Source of the DNA: Marinoscillum pacificum
GTDB taxonomy: Bacteria > Bacteroidota > Bacteroidia > Cytophagales > Cyclobacteriaceae
NCBI RefSeq assembly: GCF_024714495.1
Contig: NZ_JAMZMJ010000001.1
Coordinates: 434,001 to 498,000, forward strand
Reading direction: 5' to 3'
DNA length: 64,000 nt
Part shown: in pieces, positions 1-8,724 of the stretch
Numbering within the stretch: the first letter of the stretch is position 1
Layout: every line of letters starts with the position of its first letter
Made by a program: the position numbers and the translations under genes
Notes under the pieces: model-generated
What the model was told of the DNA's origin: nothing
What the model saw: only the letters and a program-made list of their open reading frames with translations
The model's database searches: none

Positions 1-308
1 CTTCCATTGAATGCCATGTGCTCCACAAAGTGAGCCAGACCTTTCTGGTCCTCATTTTCAAGAATAGATCCAGCATTTACTGCAAGTCTAAACTCAATCT
101 TATCTTCTGGTTTATCGTTTTTACGGATGTAATAAGTCAATCCATTTTCCAATTTTCCCACTCGAACGTTAGGATCCATTGGAATAGGACTTGTCAAAGG
201 TTTATCGAGTTGACCTTTGATGTCTTTTTCCTGGGCAAAAGTCACAAATGCAAGCGCACAGATGACCACCGCTAAAAGCGTTTTCTTCATTAGGTTGTGA
301 GTTTTCAT
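1..308 (-). CDS. M16 family (insulinase-like) metallopeptidase, N-terminal part only
   Basis: The reverse strand encodes a signal peptide followed by a mature start typical of secreted or periplasmic M16 zinc peptidases of Bacteroidota. The text includes [11 protein letters not shown] and then [13 protein letters not shown], which carries the inverted zinc motif HxxEH at the window edge. The catalytic core and the C-terminal half lie outside the window. Two in-frame ATGs are possible, at 308 and at 290. The second gives a cleaner signal peptide ([20 protein letters not shown]), so either may be used. The family cleaves peptides in the periplasm. Its substrate cannot be read from this fragment. 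Confidence 0.9.
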   Translation of the reverse strand, partial: MKTHNLMKKTLLAVVICALAFVTFAQEKDIKGQLDKPLTSPIPMDPNVRVGKLENGLTYYIRKNDKPEDKIEFRLAVNAGSILENEDQKGLAHFVEHMAFNG

Positions 309-424
309 AGTTAATAATTACAATATGTTGATTCGACATCAACTACTGCTAAATTATAGTATTTCAGCTAATGCTTTGGTCTATTAACTACTTTTCTAGT
401 TAACTATTATACGCTCACTTACCT

Positions 425-778
425 TTAATCAATAGATATCGTCACCTGCAGTTCATAGAGTTCGGCAAAATCCATGGCTGTTTCGAGCATCAAGATATTA
501 GAAAGTGGCACTTCCCAGGTTATTTTTAAAACCGCACCCAATCGTTGCTCAGTTTGTAAAAATTTGAACAGACCAAACAGTGTACGAGCCCTTTCTTTAT
601 TTAAAAAATCCATATTGATCACCAATTCACCTGACTTGGTGTACCTTACTTTATTCTTAAAATCCTCAATTAACGGTTGATAAACAATATCAAATTGATT
701 GATCTTCGAAATGGTTCGCAGGTTTAAAAAGTTGGACGATCTGCGCTCCTGCACTAAGGCCTGAAAAGAATAACTCAT
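425..778 (-). CDS. Small SiaC-like (DUF1987-like) protein
   Basis: A 117-residue soluble protein with no signal peptide. The C-terminal half (FLNKERARTLFGLFKFL, then a TWEVPL strand and a final VTISID strand) follows the layout of SiaC/DUF1987 proteins. Those are small STAS-like phosphoproteins that partner with SiaA/SiaB-type phosphatases and kinases. The match is by pattern only and the N-terminal half is divergent. No partner kinase or phosphatase gene lies next to it, so its role here is unknown. It sits alone between the M16 peptidase and the SufR-like regulator, all on the same strand with intergenic gaps above 100 bp. Confidence 0.5.
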   Translation of the reverse strand: MSYSFQALVQERRSSNFLNLRTISKINQFDIVYQPLIEDFKNKVRYTKSGELVINMDFLNKERARTLFGLFKFLQTEQRLGAVLKITWEVPLSNILMLETAMDFAELYELQVTISID

Positions 779-905
779 TTGCTGGTATTGGTTTATTTTT
801 CTTCAGCAAATATGCCTTCCTAATAACAGCTAACCGTTAACATGGTGTCATCAATTGATTATCGTTGATAAGGTACTATTCACAAATCCATAAACTGACA
901 AAGCA

Positions 906-1535
906 TTACCCGTTCGAGGTTATCTTGTATACACATCTGGAATCTTCGGAAAGTATATGCTTGACACGCTCTACCTGATACTCCTCCCCGATCAATTGTT
1001 TAAAGTTCTTTAATTCGGCTTTGCAAAATCCTTGACATGCCTTTGCTGCAGCACAGATAGGACAATGATTTTCTATCAAATAATAAGCATCATCTTCCTT
1101 TTTCCAATCTGCCATGTACCCTTCATTAGAGCGAAGTTCAGCTAATTTATTCAACTTGCTCTCTAGTGTTATATCCGACTCCAATGCGGCCTTATAGCGA
1201 GCGTAAGTTCTCTGCTCTCTATCAGTTATTAAAAGGCTCAACGCATTCTCTCCAAGTAAATTTCTGACCGAATTCAGTAAGTCTATAGTGACCTGAGCAT
1301 GAGAATCAGGAAATTCATCTAGTCCCTTTGAAGACAATTGATAGTAAGTAACTGGTCTTCCAACGCCTGCACTTTTAGCTTTCCCTTGAATCAGCTCCAG
1401 TTTTTCAAGCTTTAACAAATGCTGCCTGGCTCCTTCTTTGGTCATACCGAGCTCATCAGCGAGTGAGGCAGCTGTCACTTCTCCCTTCATTTTTATAGAG
1501 ACGAGTATTTTGTTGACCGTAGAATTAATATCCAA
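906..1535 (-). CDS. SufR-like iron-sulfur HTH transcriptional regulator
   Basis: A 209-residue regulator. Residues about 1-75 form a winged helix-turn-helix (LADELGMTKEGARQHLLKLE). The C-terminal half has a cysteine cluster (HCPICAAAKACQGFCKAE) and a late cysteine (SRCVYKI). This is the arrangement of SufR-type repressors that bind a [4Fe-4S] cluster and sense iron or redox state. It is divergently transcribed from the superoxide dismutase gene, so control of sodA and of itself is a reasonable inference. The reading frame begins with TTG, and no ATG occurs upstream before a stop. The first in-frame ATG would cut into the HTH. A non-ATG start is therefore likely. The suf genes themselves are not in this window. 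Confidence 0.85.
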   Translation of the reverse strand: MDINSTVNKILVSIKMKGEVTAASLADELGMTKEGARQHLLKLEKLELIQGKAKSAGVGRPVTYYQLSSKGLDEFPDSHAQVTIDLLNSVRNLLGENALSLLITDREQRTYARYKAALESDITLESKLNKLAELRSNEGYMADWKKEDDAYYLIENHCPICAAAKACQGFCKAELKNFKQLIGEEYQVERVKHILSEDSRCVYKITSNG

Positions 1536-1660
1536 TTCAATTATTGTTTTATTCGAGGTAAAAATAATATAAAAATTGCAATAGCTGGTTCAAAATGGCT
1601 TCTTAGCAATTTAAACAAAGCAACTCATTGTTTTATTTTCCTATTTATCAAACCTTTTAC

Positions 1661-1690
1661 TTGTTTTAATCGTTCCTGATTATAGATTTG
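1661..1690 (+). promoter_or_regulatory. Bacteroidota-type sigma-A promoter of sodA
   Basis: TTG at 1661-1663 and TAGATTTG at 1683-1690 are separated by exactly 19 bases. This matches the Bacteroidota housekeeping promoter consensus TTG-N19-TAnnTTTG at every defined position. The expected transcript start is about 1697, leaving roughly 27 bases of leader before the ATG at 1724. The site lies in the divergent region shared with the SufR-like regulator. Confidence 0.75.
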
Positions 1691-1723
1691 CATAACAATT
1701 TAGAACATAAAACAAGTAAAATC

Positions 1724-2347
1724 ATGAGTTACTCATTACCTGAGCTACCTTATGCATACAATGCATTAGAGCCTCATTTCGATAAAGAAACAATGACCAT
1801 CCACCATACGAAACACCACCAGGCTTATGTTACCAAGCTGAACGCTGCAATCGAAGGAACGGATGCACCTACAGACGATATTGAGGCAATTATCAAAAAC
1901 ATCAGCAAGTACGGCGCAGGTGTAAGAAACAATGGCGGAGGTCACTACAACCACTCATTATTTTGGGAAATCCTTTCTCCTACTCCTAAAAAAGCACCTG
2001 AAGGAAAGCTAGCGGAAGAAATCAATAAGGTATTCGGTAGTCTTGACGCTTTTAAAGAGCAATTCAATAATGCAGGAGCTACCCAATTTGGTTCTGGATG
2101 GGCCTGGTTATTTGTAAAATACAATGGTACTATTGGAGTGACGTCTACTCCTAACCAGGACAATCCTTTGATGGATATCAATGAAACCAATCAAGGCTTC
2201 CCTATACTTGGAGTTGATGTTTGGGAACATGCGTACTACTTAAAGTATCAAAATAAGCGTCCTGATTACCTCAATGCATTCTGGGATGTTTTAGACTGGG
2301 CTGCTGTAGAGAAAAAATACGAAGAAGTTATTTCAAAGTTGAAGTAA
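1724..2347 (+). CDS. sodA: Superoxide dismutase, Mn/Fe type
   Basis: A 207-residue cytoplasmic superoxide dismutase that converts superoxide to oxygen and hydrogen peroxide. The start is the ATG at 1724 ([20 protein letters not shown]). A longer TTG-initiated frame from 1688 would run into the promoter. The metal ligands are visible: the first His in TIHHTKHH, the His in NHSLFW, and Asp and His in DVWEHAYY. The text [11 protein letters not shown] and FGSGWAWLF fits the manganese or cambialistic branch better than strict Fe enzymes. It is preceded by a consensus promoter and is divergent from a SufR-like regulator, which suggests control by iron or redox state. A hairpin with a T-rich tail follows the stop. 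Confidence 0.97.
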   Translation: MSYSLPELPYAYNALEPHFDKETMTIHHTKHHQAYVTKLNAAIEGTDAPTDDIEAIIKNISKYGAGVRNNGGGHYNHSLFWEILSPTPKKAPEGKLAEEINKVFGSLDAFKEQFNNAGATQFGSGWAWLFVKYNGTIGVTSTPNQDNPLMDINETNQGFPILGVDVWEHAYYLKYQNKRPDYLNAFWDVLDWAAVEKKYEEVISKLK

Positions 2348-2370
2348 CCAGCGGTTACTGATTACTATAT

Positions 2371-2428
2371 GGATGAAGAAGATAACATCTTTTTAATGTG
2401 TTTTACCAAAATCTTCTTCTCCATTTTT
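2371..2428 (+). terminator. Probable terminator after sodA
   Basis: GAAGAAGAT at 2375-2383 pairs with ATCTTCTTC at 2411-2419. Three more outer pairs form if one base is bulged. The right arm is followed by CCATTTTTT. The loop is long (27 bases), so this is a moderate call. Confidence 0.5.
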
Positions 2429-2581
2429 TAAAACAACACTTCACGATTTAAACCGGTCCTCCTTTTGCAGCTTGCACAAATCCAATAGTCAAATCGCTGA
2501 TGTATGCTGAAGCAGGACAACTAAAAGTCATCTGTAAAATCAACAATAGACCACTGTTATTCATTCTCAACCAACCTCTAA

Positions 2582-3139
2582 ATGAAAATATTAGTCTTCA
2601 ATGGTGCTATGGAGCACCGAGAAACAGACACTTCTAACCGCCTCAGCTTATTCTTAAACCAAACTTTAAGTAAAAAGGGATTTGATGTACAGCAATTCAA
2701 TTTAGCAGAAGCAGACATTCCCTTATTTGATACGAACACCAAAAGCACTCCACGGTCTGTAGAATTAATGAACCTTATTTTCAGAGAGGCAGACATTCAC
2801 ATTTGGCTTACCCCACTATATCATGGCAGCATGACTGGAGCCATGAAAAACTGCCTGGATTGGCTGGAATGTAGCGCTGGTCTTCCAGAACCGTATTTAA
2901 CAGGAAAAACAATTGGTCTGGTGTGTTGGGCAGATGGCGTACAAGCCATGCAAGGCATCAATGCGATGGATTCGGTAGCAAAAGCACTGAGAGCATGGAC
3001 TGCTCCTCTGAGCATACCTATCAAACGTGGAGATCTCTTTAATGGAAACGAGTTGTGTCAGGACTATCAGAAGCGTTTTGACATGTTACTAGATGTATTG
3101 ACTAAAGGTCCTTCATCTAGCTCTAAAAATTCCATTTAA
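2582..3139 (+). CDS. NADPH-dependent FMN reductase family flavoprotein
   Basis: A 185-residue cytoplasmic flavodoxin-fold protein. It opens with the strand MKILVFNGAM and then loop residues that bind FMN phosphate. The segment WLTPLYHGSMTGAMKNCLDWL is the family signature (P-x-Y-x-G-S-x-x-x-x-x-K-N-x-x-D-W) of NAD(P)H-dependent FMN and quinone reductases such as SsuE and ArsH relatives. It is the first gene of a three-gene redox operon, 16 bases before the ferredoxin reductase and co-directional with the ferredoxin. It probably moves electrons from NADPH to flavin or a small electron acceptor. The true substrate is unknown. Confidence 0.88.
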   Translation: MKILVFNGAMEHRETDTSNRLSLFLNQTLSKKGFDVQQFNLAEADIPLFDTNTKSTPRSVELMNLIFREADIHIWLTPLYHGSMTGAMKNCLDWLECSAGLPEPYLTGKTIGLVCWADGVQAMQGINAMDSVAKALRAWTAPLSIPIKRGDLFNGNELCQDYQKRFDMLLDVLTKGPSSSSKNSI

Positions 3140-3155
3140 ATAATAGAAATTCTGT

Positions 3156-4163
3156 ATGAAACAAGTAGATATCTGCATCATTGGAGCAGGTCCAGTGGGA
3201 CTATTCGCCGTTTTTGAAGCAGGCCTTTTGAAAATGAGATGTCATCTCATTGATGCATTGCCACAAGTAGGCGGTCAATTATCTGAAATTTACCCTCAAA
3301 AACCGATCTACGATATTCCTGGATCTCCAGGGATATTGGCTCAGGATCACATCAGCAATTTATTGAAACAAATTGAGCCATTTAGTCCTACATATAGCTT
3401 AGGTGAGCGAGTAGAAACAGTGGAGAAGCAAGCGGATGAAAGCTTTACTTTGACTACCAATCAAGGAACTCAGGTCAATGCGAAAGTAATTGTTATTGCT
3501 GGAGGCCTGGGCTCATTCGAGCCAAGAAAACCGGCTATTGAGAATCTGGATGTGTTTGAAAATGGTAAAGGAGTAATCTACATGGTCAAAGATCCCGAGC
3601 TTTTCAGAGACAAAAATATTGTTCTAGCAGGCGGCGGGGATTCCGCGTTGGACTGGACCATTCACTTATCCAAAATTGCTAAATCTCTGACTTTGGTTCA
3701 TAGAAATGAGACTTTCCGTGGTGCACCTGATAGTGCTGAGCAAGTTTTTCAATTGGCCAATGATGGAAAAATTAACTTGATCCTAAAATCGAACATTACT
3801 CGAATAAGTGGGAATGGACAGTTGAATGAAGTGGTTATCGCTGATCATAACAAAGATGAAACCGCACATGCCGCAGATTATTTGATTCCATTATTTGGAT
3901 TGAGTCCGAAACTTGGCCCTATAGCCGATTGGGGCTTAAATGTAGACCGTAATGCTATTCAAGTGGATACTTTTGACTATTCAACTAACGTACCAGGCAT
4001 TTTCGCAGTTGGAGACATCAATACTTATCCAGGTAAACTGAAACTGATATTGTGTGGATTTCATGAAGCAGCCTTGATGGCACAGAGTGCTTTCAAATAC
4101 GTATACCCAGAGCAAAAGCTTAGCTTCAAATATACTACTGTAAATGGAGTAAACTCCTTCTAA
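3156..4163 (+). CDS. Ferredoxin--NADP reductase, thioredoxin-reductase-like (YumC type)
   Basis: A 335-residue FAD/NADPH enzyme. The N-terminal FAD motif is IIGAGPVGLF and the NADPH-binding motif is VLAGGGDSALDW. The C-terminal FAD motif (GIFAVGDINTYPGKLKLILCGFHEA) is typical of the dimeric, thioredoxin-reductase-like ferredoxin reductases. The CxxC pair of true thioredoxin reductases is absent from the NADPH domain, which separates it from TrxB. It transfers electrons between NADPH and ferredoxin in the cytoplasm. A 2Fe-2S ferredoxin gene follows 26 bases later, so reductase and substrate appear to be made together. Confidence 0.95.
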   Translation: MKQVDICIIGAGPVGLFAVFEAGLLKMRCHLIDALPQVGGQLSEIYPQKPIYDIPGSPGILAQDHISNLLKQIEPFSPTYSLGERVETVEKQADESFTLTTNQGTQVNAKVIVIAGGLGSFEPRKPAIENLDVFENGKGVIYMVKDPELFRDKNIVLAGGGDSALDWTIHLSKIAKSLTLVHRNETFRGAPDSAEQVFQLANDGKINLILKSNITRISGNGQLNEVVIADHNKDETAHAADYLIPLFGLSPKLGPIADWGLNVDRNAIQVDTFDYSTNVPGIFAVGDINTYPGKLKLILCGFHEAALMAQSAFKYVYPEQKLSFKYTTVNGVNSF

Positions 4164-4189
4164 ATTATAAGTAAACAGAACACATCAAC

Positions 4190-4507
4190 ATGGTAAATAT
4201 AACCGTTGAAGATAGAAATGGAACCCAGCAACAACTGGAGATTCCTACAGACATGGGACTTAACCTCATGGAGTTTCTCAAAGCAAGTGAGTACGATATA
4301 ATGGCCACCTGCGGTGGTATGGCTATGTGCGCAACGTGTCACATAGAAGTGCTGGAGGGACTTGATAAACTAGGTGAGCGAATCGATCAGGAATATGACA
4401 TGCTGGACACCCTACCTGACGCAGATGACAACAGCCGTCTGGCTTGTCAGCTTCAACTGAAAGACGAAATGGACGGCATGGTGATCAAAATCCGAGGAGA
4501 ATATTAA
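4190..4507 (+). CDS. 2Fe-2S ferredoxin, adrenodoxin type
   Basis: A 105-residue soluble ferredoxin with cluster cysteines C41, C47, C50 (CGGMAMCATCH) and C86 (RLACQLQL). This is the C-x5-C-x2-C-Cys pattern of adrenodoxin-type [2Fe-2S] proteins. The acidic stretch DMLDTLPDADDNSR is the usual docking surface for the reductase. As the last gene of the FMN reductase / ferredoxin reductase operon it is the obvious electron carrier for the upstream enzyme. The final acceptor, such as a P450, an Fe-S assembly factor or a desaturase, is not encoded nearby. Confidence 0.96.
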   Translation: MVNITVEDRNGTQQQLEIPTDMGLNLMEFLKASEYDIMATCGGMAMCATCHIEVLEGLDKLGERIDQEYDMLDTLPDADDNSRLACQLQLKDEMDGMVIKIRGEY

Positions 4508-4539
4508 AACAGCTTTTTGACTGACATGTTTATAAATCC

Positions 4540-4572
4540 AAAAGCCCGAATCGCATTGATTCGGGCTTTTTT
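4540..4572 (+). terminator. Strong intrinsic terminator of the ferredoxin operon
   Basis: AAAAGCCCGAATC (4540-4552) and GATTCGGGCTTTT (4558-4570) form a perfect 13-bp stem around the loop GCATT, with a T run on the right. The A run on the left could let it work on the other strand as well. Confidence 0.93.
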
Positions 4573-4754
4573 CATACCGACTTGCACGTCAATAATCCTA
4601 GAATGTTTATGCATTATATTGTTTAAAATACGTTGAAATCTGAGCTTTTTTGATACTATCGCTTAGTTAAAAAGGTTATATTCATTATGACTAATAGTTG
4701 ATCTAACATATTTACCCTAGATCAATCCATTCAATATCAGCTCAACAAAGCCAT

Positions 4755-6143
4755 ATGAAACCAATAATCAGATTGATTTGCCTTTTTTCTTGTCTTCCTA
4801 TCTTTGGCCAAAGTACAATTCGAATTAACCAATCATCATCTTTTAATTCGAGTTTTACACTTGCTAAAGTGATTAATCCCTCACATTCTGAGATAGTTGA
4901 AGCACATTCAGATAACATAGAAACTTTCATTATTGATTTCAAAAATGAACCTCCTCTTGAAGAAATACTTTTGAAAGTTGACAATGAGTCTTTCTCCTTT
5001 TATGTGGAGCCCAATGGAACCTATGACCTTGTAATCAATCATACGAATCCGCTTCAGGTAGAATTGAAAGAATCTAATAGTGAGATCAATACCATTATAA
5101 AGGCTGTTGATCAGCATTTTAAAGATCTCTACACGAAAGAAGAGCACTATCAGGGAAGTAAAGACCAATTTCTTGGTTTCCTTTATCTCGGGAGAAGTAC
5201 TAAAAACAACCGAAATGAAATCCGCACGATCAATCGTAGAATAGAGAAAATCAGATCTCAACCCTATTACACAACTCACAAAGAATATATCGATTCCTAC
5301 CTTGCCTCATTTTTACTAATCAATGCCTTTAAGAAAGAAGACATACAAGAGTTTGAAAGCACTATCAATGAAGTACTTTTAGCAGTGGGCAGTCCATTTG
5401 ATAATCCCATTTTACTGAATTCGTTTGACTTTATTTTCGGCAATATCTTACTTCAGTATTTCCAAAGAAGTTCTTATTATTCAAATGAACAATCTAAAAT
5501 CCTATATAAAAAGGCCTTTTTTGAAGCCATGGACTTTATCAGTAAGATTGATAACTCAGAGACAAGACAACTCGCTCAACTATCTCAACTAAACCATTAC
5601 TATCACTCGTATTTCATTGATTTAAATGACACACCAAACACCATCGATCCTTACTTAAATGAAATCACTCAGAATCCAGCTAATGACTTTATTTTCAATT
5701 ATGCGCAGAGTATTAGCCGTACAAGAACTCTAGCAATTGGTCAACAAGTACCAGATTTTAGCTTAATATCCTATGAAGGCGATACGATTTCTTTGTCAGA
5801 CCTAAAAGGTAAGTATGTCTACCTCGATTTTTGGTTTTCCAAATGCAAACCATGTATCGCGGCAATGAAAGGGCTTCCTTCCATTATCGATCAGTATCAA
5901 GGGAAAGTAGAGTTCGTTTCTATAAATGGTTATGATGATTTTGATAAGGGATTAGCCATTGCTGACCGGTTCGAATTCATTGGAACCAAACTTCATGCAG
6001 GAGCCAATCATCCCATTCTCAAGGACTATAATGTGAGCTACTACCCTACTTATTACTTCATTTCCCCGGAAGGTAAATTATTATATCAACCTAAGGATTA
6101 CTATAAAGCCGAACTTGAAAAGGTGTTGAACTATATTGATTAA
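4755..6143 (+). CDS. Secreted thioredoxin-like (TlpA-family) protein
   Basis: A 462-residue exported protein with the signal peptide MKPIIRLICLFSCLPIFGQ. The first ~320 residues are helical and of unknown function, as in the long TlpA-type proteins of Bacteroidota. The last ~135 residues are a thioredoxin fold that begins GQQVPDFSLISYEGDTISLSDLKGKYV and has the active site FWFSKCKPCIAAM (CKPC). A cis-proline region follows (VSYYPTYYF). It is likely a periplasmic thiol-disulfide oxidoreductase. It is a single-gene unit that converges on the cupin gene, so the context gives no partner. Confidence 0.85.
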   Translation: MKPIIRLICLFSCLPIFGQSTIRINQSSSFNSSFTLAKVINPSHSEIVEAHSDNIETFIIDFKNEPPLEEILLKVDNESFSFYVEPNGTYDLVINHTNPLQVELKESNSEINTIIKAVDQHFKDLYTKEEHYQGSKDQFLGFLYLGRSTKNNRNEIRTINRRIEKIRSQPYYTTHKEYIDSYLASFLLINAFKKEDIQEFESTINEVLLAVGSPFDNPILLNSFDFIFGNILLQYFQRSSYYSNEQSKILYKKAFFEAMDFISKIDNSETRQLAQLSQLNHYYHSYFIDLNDTPNTIDPYLNEITQNPANDFIFNYAQSISRTRTLAIGQQVPDFSLISYEGDTISLSDLKGKYVYLDFWFSKCKPCIAAMKGLPSIIDQYQGKVEFVSINGYDDFDKGLAIADRFEFIGTKLHAGANHPILKDYNVSYYPTYYFISPEGKLLYQPKDYYKAELEKVLNYID

Positions 6144-6182
6144 GCTCATTTATAGTTATTTGTCATTTCAAGATCAACGTAT

Positions 6183-6680
6183 TTATTTGTTGAGTACTTG
6201 ATCGTATTGCTCATTGGTAACAGCCTCCATCCAGTCTACTACACCTTTCTCTATGTTAGGCACAATGTATAGTTGTTGTAATGCTACATCATGACTAGCT
6301 CCATGCCAATGTCTTGTGTTTGGAGGACAGGTTACGGCATCTCCTTTATTGATGATTTGGATAGGCTCACCTTCTATCTGATGGTAACCAACCCCATCAG
6401 TGATAATTAATATTTGACCTCCAGGATGTGTATGCCAGTTACTACGAGCTCCCGGCTCGAAGTACACATTCCCTGCGATGGTTGTCAACGTAGTATCCAT
6501 CACCAATCCGTAGTTGTAAGCGTTTCCAGTAAAGAATTGATCTGACCCTTTGTTACCTTTTGGAAAAATCGCAGAGACTTTCTGAGTGTTCTTTTTGGTG
6601 GTTTCTGAGGTTTCTTGTTGCTGATAGCATGATACTATCATCAGCAAACCACCTAGAAAAAATAGTGATAGTTCTTTCAT
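6183..6680 (-). CDS. Cupin-domain lipoprotein
   Basis: A 165-residue protein with an N-terminal lipobox (LLMIVSC), so it is probably anchored in the envelope. The cupin core reads GARSNWHTHPGGQ, then a strand with GVGYHQIEGEP, then PPNTRHWHGAS. The two His-rich motifs would bind one metal ion. Start at 6680 (MKELSLFFLG), because the TTG six bases upstream is less convincing. The upstream region carries two CAAACC-like half-sites 21 bp apart at 67-93 bp from the start codon, matching those before the hydrolase gene. It is therefore likely part of the AraC regulator's gene set. The substrate is unknown. Confidence 0.85.
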   Translation of the reverse strand: MKELSLFFLGGLLMIVSCYQQQETSETTKKNTQKVSAIFPKGNKGSDQFFTGNAYNYGLVMDTTLTTIAGNVYFEPGARSNWHTHPGGQILIITDGVGYHQIEGEPIQIINKGDAVTCPPNTRHWHGASHDVALQQLYIVPNIEKGVVDWMEAVTNEQYDQVLNK

Positions 6681-6745
6681 AGTCAATAAGTTGTATGGTT
6701 AATTTTCTTATAAGTCAAAAAGTGAGGAATTGGTTAGTATGAAAA

Positions 6746-6773
6746 TCAAACCAATCATTAATGAATTCAATCC
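6746..6773 (-). promoter_or_regulatory. Candidate AraC-type operator upstream of the cupin gene
   Basis: ATCAAACCAAT begins at 6746 and TTCAATCCTC at 6766, written on the plus strand. The cores CAAACC (6747) and CAATCC (6768) are 21 bp apart, which is two helical turns. The upstream edge also forms ATTGGTT (6729-6735) facing AACCAAT (6749-6755). The same pair at nearly the same distance lies before the hydrolase gene. Assignment to the local AraC protein is inference. Confidence 0.55.
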
Positions 6774-6815
6774 TCTACAAATAATAAGTCAATTATCTGG
6801 AACCAAATAAGCTGT

Positions 6816-7388
6816 TTAATCTTCAATTTCCTTCAGAACCTTCGCTGGAATTCCCCCGACAACAGTATTGGCTGGAACATCTTTAGTTACCACAGCTCCG
6901 GCTGCTACAACTGCATTTTCACCCACTGTTACACCAGGTAGAATTGTTGTTCCTGCTCCAACCCAGGCATTTCGCTTGATGACCACCTCTGAAGGAACCA
7001 TGGTTTTTCTGTTTTTCACGGAAACTGGATGATTTTCAGAAGTAATACTGACTCGAGGACCTATCATCACCTCATCTTCAATGATAATTCCTCCGATATC
7101 CAAAAAGCTACATTCGTGATTGATGAACACATTCTTACCAAGCTGAATATTGATTCCTACATTGGTATGAAAGGGCGTAAAAACCACTGTGGATTCATCA
7201 ATCGGTTGACCAATGATCTCACTTAGATAAGCCCTTGCTTCATCTGTATCTTCCGAATTGTTGAGTTTCACAGATAACTTCATGGTTCTATTGACCACTT
7301 CACGCAACTTGCCATAATCCGGATCATCCATAGGTATGGATGATCCGGATCTCAACCTTTTGAAAATGTCTTTTTCTCTATCTTCCAT
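6816..7388 (-). CDS. Maltose/galactoside O-acetyltransferase-like hexapeptide protein
   Basis: A 190-residue left-handed beta-helix acetyltransferase. After an N-terminal helical segment it shows hexapeptide repeats (VFINHECSFLDIGGI, IGPRVSITSENHP, WVGAGTTILPGVTVGENAVVAAGAVVTKDV) and the final GGIPAKVLKEI. This is the maltose/galactoside/NodL acetyltransferase family, which moves acetyl from acetyl-CoA to a sugar hydroxyl. The catalytic His is in TSENHPV. It follows the alpha/beta hydrolase gene by 43 bp on the same strand and has no operator-like repeat of its own, so it is probably co-transcribed with that gene. The acceptor sugar is unknown. Confidence 0.92.
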   Translation of the reverse strand: MEDREKDIFKRLRSGSSIPMDDPDYGKLREVVNRTMKLSVKLNNSEDTDEARAYLSEIIGQPIDESTVVFTPFHTNVGINIQLGKNVFINHECSFLDIGGIIIEDEVMIGPRVSITSENHPVSVKNRKTMVPSEVVIKRNAWVGAGTTILPGVTVGENAVVAAGAVVTKDVPANTVVGGIPAKVLKEIED

Positions 7389-7431
7389 TGTTGATTATAT
7401 CGTTAGAATGACACTTCCTTCAAGTTACGAA

Positions 7432-8520
7432 TTATTGATTGGCCACAGCTTCTGCTTTTTCAGCAACCAAATACGTGTCGAAGAATGATTCTAATTTATC
7501 AAATGGGATTACATCGACCTTGTCATACAAATCGGTATGTACTGCATTTGGAATAATCATCAATTCCTTAGGCTCATTTGCGGCTTTATATGCATCCTCA
7601 GCAAAGTATCTTGAGTGTGCTTTTTCACCTGCAATCAACAAAATTGGTCTTGGAGAGATTTCATCGATGTAGGTCATGATCAGCATGTTCATCAATGATA
7701 GTGGAGTAGTCACTGTCCATGAACTGTTAGAGTTAATCGATCTTGGATGAAATCCTCTCTCTGTTTTGTAGTAGTCAAAGTATCCCTGAACAAACTCAGG
7801 CTCATTTCCTGTAATCTCATTTGGTAAACCTTGTCCAGACAATGCCACAGTTCCATTTTCTGCATCTACCCAACGCTGCTGACTCATTTGCTCTAGTGCC
7901 TGACTTCTCTGCTCAGGTGTTGTCGAATCATAGTATCCTTTTGACATGACTCTTGACATATCATACATACTTGTTGTTGCAACCGCTTTCACTCGCTTAT
8001 CTATTGCTACTGCGTTTAGAGCAAAACCTCCAAAACCACAGATACCGATGATTCCTATGCGTTCTCTATCCACATTAGACTGAAGACCTAAATAGTCAAT
8101 AGCCGCGCTAAAATCTTCGGTGTTTATATCTGGAGAAGATGTATGTCTTGGTTCTCCCCCACTTTCGCCTGTGTATGATGGATCAAAAGCCAATACCACA
8201 AAACCTCTTTCCGCCATTTGATTAGCATATAAACCTGATGCTTGCTCTTTAACCGCTCCAAAAGGACCACTAACTGCTAAAGCTGCCAGTTTTTCGTTAC
8301 GTGCATCTTTTGGGAGATATAAATCCCCGGCTACTGTAATGCCAAACCTGTTTTTGAAAGTAACTGCTGTACGAGTCACCTGCTTACTTAAATCAAATGT
8401 GTAATTTTCTTCTGCACTCATTTCTTTGTCGTTTTGATTTCTCTTATCTAAATCTGTTGCGTATACATGGCTGGTATAGGCTACTAGTCCTAATACCACC
8501 ATCAATTTCAAATATTTCAT
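7432..8520 (-). CDS. Exported alpha/beta hydrolase with a probable cysteine nucleophile (YcjY-like)
   Basis: A 362-residue protein with an N-terminal signal peptide (MKYLKLMVVLGLVAYTSHVYA). The alpha/beta-hydrolase core includes LAVSGPFGAVKEQ, FDPSYTGESGG and the elbow IGIIGICGFGG. There a Cys stands where most family members have Ser, as in dienelactone-hydrolase and YcjY-like proteins. The C-terminal catalytic His is likely in IPNAVHTDLYD. It is the first gene of a likely operon with the acetyltransferase. Two CAAACC half-sites 21 bp apart lie 69-95 bp upstream, the same placement as for the cupin gene. The substrate is unknown. Confidence 0.88.
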   Translation of the reverse strand: MKYLKLMVVLGLVAYTSHVYATDLDKRNQNDKEMSAEENYTFDLSKQVTRTAVTFKNRFGITVAGDLYLPKDARNEKLAALAVSGPFGAVKEQASGLYANQMAERGFVVLAFDPSYTGESGGEPRHTSSPDINTEDFSAAIDYLGLQSNVDRERIGIIGICGFGGFALNAVAIDKRVKAVATTSMYDMSRVMSKGYYDSTTPEQRSQALEQMSQQRWVDAENGTVALSGQGLPNEITGNEPEFVQGYFDYYKTERGFHPRSINSNSSWTVTTPLSLMNMLIMTYIDEISPRPILLIAGEKAHSRYFAEDAYKAANEPKELMIIPNAVHTDLYDKVDVIPFDKLESFFDTYLVAEKAEAVANQ

Positions 8521-8583
8521 AATTCAAATCTTTTTATTATCAATTACTACATTTAACGAGCTCAAATCAATGTTGATGGTATG

Positions 8584-8617
8584 ATATTCAAACCAATAAG
8601 TATAAATATCAAACCAA
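8584..8617 (-). promoter_or_regulatory. Candidate AraC-type operator upstream of the hydrolase gene
   Basis: ATATTCAAACCAA (8584-8596) and AATATCAAACCAA (8605-8617) are direct repeats on the plus strand with CAAACC cores at 8589 and 8610, exactly 21 bp apart. They sit 69-95 bp upstream of the start codon, a usual place for an AraC-family activator. This is the best pair of the series. Confidence 0.65.
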
Positions 8618-8724
8618 ACAGGCTCGTTGGATGCTAAATCATTCAATCAATAGACTTGATTAATTGACCATAAGTAATATCCAATGCAAAGATCCGAATG
8701 AATAGAGTGCTCCTGTTAAAGGAA

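Noticed and set aside
18-275. 85-codon plus-strand frame
   Set aside because: It is antisense to the M16 peptidase start, whose signal peptide and HxxEH motif are clear on the minus strand.
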